Of a DNA stretch of 64,000 nucleotides, positions 59,738 through 64,000 are shown one piece after another. Under the pieces are notes generated by a model. It was not told the origin of the DNA and did not search any database. It worked only from the letters and a program-made list of their open reading frames with translations. The stretch comes from Persicobacter psychrovividus (GTDB lineage Bacteria; Bacteroidota; Bacteroidia; Cytophagales; Cyclobacteriaceae). Location: positions 434,001 through 498,000 of the forward strand of contig NZ_AP025292.1 in assembly GCF_036492425.1 (NCBI RefSeq). The letters run 5' to 3'. Positions within the stretch are counted from its first letter, which is position 1. Every line of letters starts with the position of its first letter. A program made the position numbers and the translations under genes.

Positions 59738-60631
59738 ATGAACTACACACTGCATCAATTACAGGTGTTTTTAGAGGTGGTAAAGCAACAAAGTATAACC
59801 AAGGCTGCTGAGCAAATGTTCATGACTCAGCCCGCGCTTTCTATTCAGCTAAAAAACTTTCAGCAACAGTTTGATCAGCCCCTGACCGAAGTGGTAGGCA
59901 GGAAGCTCTACATTACCGACTTTGGACGGGAAATTGCCGAACTGGCAGAAGGTATTCAGCAACAGTCAGAAATGCTGAAGTACAAAACAAAAGCATATGC
60001 TGGCGGACTTTCTGGACGTCTGAAAATTTCAGTGGTTTCTACAGGAAAGTATGTATTACCTTATTATCTGACGGATTTTTTGAAAGAACATACAGGTATT
60101 GACCTTTCGCTGGATGTTACCAATAAAATGATGGACGTGGATGCGCTGAAAAAAAATGAGGTAGATTTTGCGTTGGTTTCTGTGTTGCCAGAAAAAATGG
60201 ACCTCGAACATATCGACCTGCTCGAGAATAAGCTGTACATGATGAGTAATGTGAAGGACGTTCAGGAGGATTATCCCCTGATCTATCGGGAAAAAGGTTC
60301 AGCAACAAGGCAGGGGATGGACGATTTTGTGGGGAGGCAAAAGGATCGTAAGCCTTTGGAGCTGACGAGTAATGAGGCCGTGAAACAGGCTGTGATCGCT
60401 GGTTTGGGGCGGTCAATTATTCCACTGATCGGGACGAAGCATGAATTGGAAAGTGGGGAACTGCATATTCTACCGATGCCAGGCCTGCCCATCACCACGA
60501 CCTGGCAGTTGGTTTGGCTCAAAGGGAAGCGGTTTGCTCCTGCGGCACAGGCTTATTTGAATTTTATTGAATGCAATAAGGAGGAGATCAGTAGAAAATA
60601 TTTCGGCTGGTACTTGAAATTTGAGGGGTAA
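59738..60631 (+). CDS. LysR-family regulator, probable bicarbonate/CO2-responsive
   Basis: 297 residues; winged helix with LQVFLEVVKQQSITKAAEQMFMTQPALSIQLKNF (positions about 8-41), then a two-lobe effector domain (90-295). Its divergent placement next to the sbtA operon resembles CmpR/CbbR/CcmR control of inorganic carbon uptake. The family is certain; the target is inferred from gene arrangement, and the effector is unknown. Confidence 0.92.
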   Translation: MNYTLHQLQVFLEVVKQQSITKAAEQMFMTQPALSIQLKNFQQQFDQPLTEVVGRKLYITDFGREIAELAEGIQQQSEMLKYKTKAYAGGLSGRLKISVVSTGKYVLPYYLTDFLKEHTGIDLSLDVTNKMMDVDALKKNEVDFALVSVLPEKMDLEHIDLLENKLYMMSNVKDVQEDYPLIYREKGSATRQGMDDFVGRQKDRKPLELTSNEAVKQAVIAGLGRSIIPLIGTKHELESGELHILPMPGLPITTTWQLVWLKGKRFAPAAQAYLNFIECNKEEISRKYFGWYLKFEG

Positions 60632-60729
60632 GCTATTGAACGGAATAAGGCTAAAATTGCCTTTAAGCTGACTTAAAGCTGAGGTAAGTAAGGGAGCCGA
60701 AAAACAGAAAACCCCTAAAAAAGATAAAT

Positions 60730-60754
60730 GGGCCTTAACGTGGTGTTAAGGCCC
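60730..60754. terminator. Hairpin between convergent LysR and hemE genes
   Basis: GGGCCTTAAC, GTGGT, GTTAAGGCCC, a perfect 10-bp stem. The minus strand has a T-rich tail a few bases on. It probably terminates one or both genes. Confidence 0.7.
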
Positions 60755-60864
60755 AATCAAAAACAGGTGTATAAATTTTGTGCTACTTAAATTGCTTATG
60801 CATTAGTATATGCAGATACTCAATGCAAGGTAACCCGCCAAATCGTAAAAAAAATTATTTTTTT

Positions 60865-61902
60865 TTACCGTAGCGAAGGGCTGTAGCTTTTCACCGTTTC
60901 AATAAAGCATTTTACCTTGTCAGGCTTAATATCTGGATAAACACCATGGCCCAGGTTAGCGATATGTTTTTCGCCACCAAAGGTATCGAGCATGGCTTTG
61001 GTTTTTTCTTCAATGGTTTTAAAATCGGCATACAAGACCGCTGGGTCAAGATTTCCCTGCAAAGTTTTTTCTGCACCAATAATGGAACGGGCATTTTTGA
61101 TATCCATGTTCCAGTCCAGTCCAATGGTGCGGCAAGGTAAATTCCCCATCGATTCAAGGCTGCCATAAGCACCTTTGGCAAATACCGTTACGGGTACATC
61201 TTCAATAGCCTCACAGATTTGTCTGATGTAAGAGAGTGCAAAGATTTCATAATGATCGTCAGGTAAGATTCCTGCCCAAGAGTCAAAAACCTGTACCATA
61301 TCCGCACCTGCCTCAATCTGAGCTTTCAGGTAGGTGATCGTCGTGTCGGTAATCATCTGTAATAATTGATGCGCCAAAGCAGGTTCCGTATAAAGGAATC
61401 GGCGGGCTTTAGAGAAGGTTTTTGATCCTTGCCCTTCAATCATATAACAGAAGATTGTCCATGGTGCACCCGCAAAGCCAATCAATGGCACGCGGCCATT
61501 AAGTTCTTTTTTGGTGATCTTGATGGCCTCAAGCACATAGCCCAAATCGGAAGCCACATCCGCAGGTCTGATTTTCTTTAAATCAGCGGCTGAATCAATC
61601 GTATTTGGGAACCATGGGCCCTTTTTTTCCACCATTTCATAGGGTAAACCCATTGCTTCAGGAACGACCAGGATGTCCGAAAAAATAATGGCAGCATCCA
61701 CTCCCAACAGGTCAACAGGCTGAATAGTGACTTCAGCAGCCAATTCAGGGGTTTGCGCCAACTCAATAAATCCACTCACACTGCTGCGTACTGCGCGGTA
61801 CTCAGGAAGAATTCGCCCAGCCTGACGCATAAGCCATACGGGTGTTCTTTCTGTCTGCTCTCCTCTTGCAGCGCGAAGGATAAGGTCGTTTTTTAATTCC
61901 AT
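60865..61902 (-). CDS. hemE: Uroporphyrinogen decarboxylase
   Basis: Haem pathway enzyme converting uroporphyrinogen III to coproporphyrinogen III; 345 residues. N-terminal motif [16 protein letters not shown] includes the Arg residues that bind the propionates, and the catalytic Asp lies in [36 protein letters not shown] and NLGHGVYPD complete the TIM-barrel signatures. Monocistronic here. It also supplies haem for norB-type enzymes. Confidence 0.96.
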   Translation of the reverse strand: MELKNDLILRAARGEQTERTPVWLMRQAGRILPEYRAVRSSVSGFIELAQTPELAAEVTIQPVDLLGVDAAIIFSDILVVPEAMGLPYEMVEKKGPWFPNTIDSAADLKKIRPADVASDLGYVLEAIKITKKELNGRVPLIGFAGAPWTIFCYMIEGQGSKTFSKARRFLYTEPALAHQLLQMITDTTITYLKAQIEAGADMVQVFDSWAGILPDDHYEIFALSYIRQICEAIEDVPVTVFAKGAYGSLESMGNLPCRTIGLDWNMDIKNARSIIGAEKTLQGNLDPAVLYADFKTIEEKTKAMLDTFGGEKHIANLGHGVYPDIKPDKVKCFIETVKSYSPSLR

Positions 61903-62060
61903 AATGGTAATATGATATTGTATGAGCGCAAATTTACGGTTTATCGGTGTTTTTTAAGCGAAATGTAAATTTATTTTTATTGCTTCAATTCCAACTTTTG
62001 TTTTGGACTCATATTTGAATGTAACCCACCGAAGATGGTTTCTGTAATAAAAATGAGGTT

Positions 62061-62306
62061 ATGAGTAATTGGGTAGAAGTGATGGGATATTTCGCAATGG
62101 GGCTGGCGGCCTTTTCTTTTACATTCCGAAATTTGGTAAGCCTGCGGAAAGTCAATATTTTTGCAGCAGTGATATTTATTATTTATGGTATTTTAATCCA
62201 TGCTTGGCCTATCGTTGGACTGAATATGTTTATCTTGTGTCTTAATGCCTATGAGTTGTATAGGTATTTTCATAAGGAAAAGATCAGTTCAATAGCTACC
62301 TCATGA
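62061..62306 (+). CDS. Three-helix mini membrane protein, copy 1
   Basis: 81 residues with three TM helices. The signature reads MGYFAMGLAAFSFTFRNL, then SLRKVN, then YGILIHAWPIVGLNMFILC, ending in a cytoplasmic Lys-rich tail. The layout GY-A...SF...SLR..N...YG.LI.AWP...N recalls YgjV-like inner-membrane proteins and, in topology, the three-helix SemiSWEET/PQ-loop units. Its stop overlaps the next start (ATGA), so the two paralogues are translationally coupled. Substrate unknown. Confidence 0.7.
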   Translation: MSNWVEVMGYFAMGLAAFSFTFRNLVSLRKVNIFAAVIFIIYGILIHAWPIVGLNMFILCLNAYELYRYFHKEKISSIATS

Positions 62307-62527
62307 GTTTAAACTACACAGAAATAATAGGTTACCTGGCTATGGCTTTTGTTGCCATTTCATTTACTTTCAAAAATGTGCGCTCTTTAAGGTTCTTCAA
62401 CTTTATCGGTGCCTCCTTTTTTGTGATCTATGGAATACTGATTTCTGCCTGGCCAGTAGCGATTGTGAATGGCTTTATCGCCATAATTAATGTTTATCAC
62501 CTGTTTATTGGGTCGTCGCGTTCCTAA
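62303..62527 (+). CDS. Three-helix mini membrane protein, copy 2
   Basis: 74 residues, paralogous to the preceding gene along its whole length (IGYLAMAFVAISFTFKNV, SLRFFNF, YGILISAWPVAIVNGFI). Shared invariant positions include GY, SF, SLR, YG and AWP. Overlap by 4 bp with copy 1 suggests equimolar synthesis and a heterodimer. As single units would be half-transporters in SemiSWEET-like folds, a paired transporter is an attractive but untested idea. Confidence 0.7.
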   Translation: MSLNYTEIIGYLAMAFVAISFTFKNVRSLRFFNFIGASFFVIYGILISAWPVAIVNGFIAIINVYHLFIGSSRS

Positions 62528-62576
62528 AAAGAATGCAAAACCCCTATCGTTCAATAAAAAAGCGATAATATTTTTC

Positions 62577-62584
62577 TATTTTTG
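62577..62584 (+). promoter_or_regulatory. -7 box of ffh
   Basis: TATTTTTG, 20 bp before the ATG; no clear -33 TTG at the expected distance. Confidence 0.45.
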
Positions 62585-62603
62585 CGGAAACTGAAGGAAT
62601 GCC

Positions 62604-63935
62604 ATGTTCGATAATTTAAGTACGAAATTAGATAAGGCCTTTAAGAACCTTAAAGGTCAGGGTAGCATCACAGAAATCAACGTTGCCACGACAGTGAAGG
62701 AAATCCGTCGTGCATTGATTGATGCCGATGTTAACTTCAAAGTTGCCAAAGAGGTAACGGATGAAATTAAAAATAAGTCATTGGGTCAGGATATCCTGAT
62801 CTCTGTTTCACCTGGTCAAATGTTGGTGAAGATCACTCAGGATGAGTTGACTTCATTGATGGGGGGAACGCAAGAAAATATCGTGATCGAGGGAAACCCT
62901 GCGGTAATTTTGATTGCGGGTCTTCAAGGTTCAGGTAAAACAACTTTTACAGGTAAATTAGCCGCTCGCCTTAAGAAAGAAGGCAAGAGTGTGATGATGG
63001 CTGCCTGTGATATCTACCGCCCTGCGGCAATCGACCAGCTGAAAGTATTGGGAGAGCAGGTAGGTGTAGAAGTTTATGCAGAGCCTGAAAATAAAAATGC
63101 GGTAGAGATCGCTAAAAACGCTATTGCGGCCGCAAAGCAGCAAAATAAAAAGGTGGTGATCGTCGATACGGCGGGTCGTTTGGCTGTTGATGAGCAAATG
63201 ATGGCCGAGATTGCCGATGTTAAAGAAGCTATTCAGCCTTCGGAAACATTGTTTGTTGTAGATTCGATGACGGGTCAGGATGCTGTAAATACAGCCAAGA
63301 CTTTCAACGACCGCCTTGATTTCAATGGGGTAGTGCTGACCAAATTGGATGGTGATACCCGTGGTGGTGCCGCAATCTCTATTCGTAAAGTGGTAGAGAA
63401 GCCGATCAAATTTATCTCCTACGGAGAGAAAATGGAAGCTTTGGATGTTTTCTATCCTGAGCGTATGGCGCAGCGTGTGTTGGGTATGGGTGATGTGGTT
63501 TCATTGGTAGAGCGTGCGCAAGAGGCCTTTGATGAGGACGAGGCTAAGCGTATCAACCAGAAGATCCGTAAAAACCAGTTTAACTTCGATGACTTCTTGT
63601 CGCAGTTGAATCAAATCAAGAAGATGGGTAATCTGAAAGATTTGGTAGGGATGTTGCCAGGTGTTGGTAAAATGATGAAAGACATTGACATTGACGACAA
63701 TGCTTTCAAACCTATCGAAGCAATCATTTTGTCGATGACATTGGAAGAGCGCGAAAACCCAGAATTGTTGGACGGTAGCCGTCGTCGTCGTATTGCGAAT
63801 GGTTCAGGAACCACTGTTCAGGATGTCAACAAATTATTGAAGCAATTCAATGAGATGCGCAAGATGATGAAAACGATGAACAAGCTTTCGGGTAGCCGTC
63901 GCGGATTCGGAATGAATAATCTATTGAAGAAATAA
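62604..63935 (+). CDS. ffh: Signal recognition particle protein Ffh
   Basis: 443 residues: N domain (1-95), G domain with GLQGSGKTT (about 106-114), DTAGR and TKLDGD, and a Met-rich M domain (about 325-443) that binds 4.5S RNA and signal peptides (MRKMMKTMNKLSG). It targets membrane proteins cotranslationally together with FtsY. The upstream mini-protein genes are separate, as a promoter-like box precedes ffh. Confidence 0.97.
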   Translation: MFDNLSTKLDKAFKNLKGQGSITEINVATTVKEIRRALIDADVNFKVAKEVTDEIKNKSLGQDILISVSPGQMLVKITQDELTSLMGGTQENIVIEGNPAVILIAGLQGSGKTTFTGKLAARLKKEGKSVMMAACDIYRPAAIDQLKVLGEQVGVEVYAEPENKNAVEIAKNAIAAAKQQNKKVVIVDTAGRLAVDEQMMAEIADVKEAIQPSETLFVVDSMTGQDAVNTAKTFNDRLDFNGVVLTKLDGDTRGGAAISIRKVVEKPIKFISYGEKMEALDVFYPERMAQRVLGMGDVVSLVERAQEAFDEDEAKRINQKIRKNQFNFDDFLSQLNQIKKMGNLKDLVGMLPGVGKMMKDIDIDDNAFKPIEAIILSMTLEERENPELLDGSRRRRIANGSGTTVQDVNKLLKQFNEMRKMMKTMNKLSGSRRGFGMNNLLKK

Positions 63936-63969
63936 TTCCTGTTTTAGAGCATTTGTTCTCTGGAATTCA

Positions 63970-64000
63970 AAGCCTTACTCTCAGGAGTGAGGCTTTTTTT
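63970..64000 (+). terminator. Intrinsic terminator after ffh
   Basis: AGCCTTACTC and GAGTGAGGCT (one G-T pair) followed by seven Ts up to the window edge. Confidence 0.88.

Overview
The window looks like chromosomal DNA of a Bacteroidota member, most likely a marine Cytophagales/Flammeovirga-type organism. Supporting signs are several promoters of the Bacteroidota form (TTG, 19-20 bp, TAnnTTTG), almost no Shine-Dalgarno sequences, and families largely confined to the phylum: DUF2723, GIN/DUF2807 lipoproteins, a DUF6452/DUF6048-like pair, and a TonB receptor with a carboxypeptidase-regulatory-like domain. I see no prophage, transposase, CRISPR array, tRNA or rRNA. The order or family assignment is inference.

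Layout. 0-7.6 kb: a partial secreted protein, then a nitric-oxide module (three-Cys Rrf2 regulator, Ric/ScdA di-iron repair protein, quinol NO reductase), a PepSY-type membrane protein and ispE. 7.9-12.6 kb: one giant periplasmic TPR protein headed by a dead trypsin-like domain. 12.6-14.2 kb: an AT-rich island of two unknown genes between inverted copies of a palindromic repeat. 14.2-22 kb (minus strand): RND efflux operon (adaptor, pump, TolC) followed by a LytS-type kinase and LytTR regulator. 22-33 kb: envelope lipoproteins, an alkyltransferase-like protein, a TonB receptor, arginine deiminase, free methionine sulfoxide reductase with ribD, a thioesterase, two GIN-domain lipoproteins and a 40-residue membrane protein. 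33-50 kb: prmC, a PfkB kinase, a peroxide-defence pair (Dps-like, AhpC), waaA, rsgA, a flippase, an IMPACT-family protein, a 3'-5' exonuclease, an NhaC antiporter, a DUF2520 protein, rarA and twin beta-barrels. 50-54 kb (minus): ribosomal operon rplM-rpsI-rpsB-tsf behind a highly structured leader. 55-64 kb: a DUF2723 glycosyltransferase-like protein, a bicarbonate-transport module (SbtA, small coiled-coil protein, divergent LysR), hemE, two overlapping three-helix mini-proteins and ffh.

How the genes work together. The NO module should sense NO through an Fe-S cluster, repair damaged Fe-S centres and reduce NO to N2O at the membrane; a perfect inverted repeat over the ric -33 box is the obvious operator. 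The efflux operon and the two-component genes are co-oriented and may form one regulon. Dps-like protein and AhpC share near-identical promoters. The LysR gene probably controls the divergent bicarbonate transporter.

The feature least explained by gene content is the intergenic DNA, which carries at least seven families of short palindromic repeats, often stacked. One family (repeat C) sits directly upstream of, and co-oriented with, a gene in five of its six copies. It also creates false N-terminal extensions of ispE and pfkB in naive gene calls. The most novel-looking individual items are the pseudoprotease-TPR giant, the structured rplM leader, the terminator-like hairpin 16 bp before norB, the translationally coupled mini-membrane protein pair, and the bicarbonate module with its perfect intercistronic palindrome.
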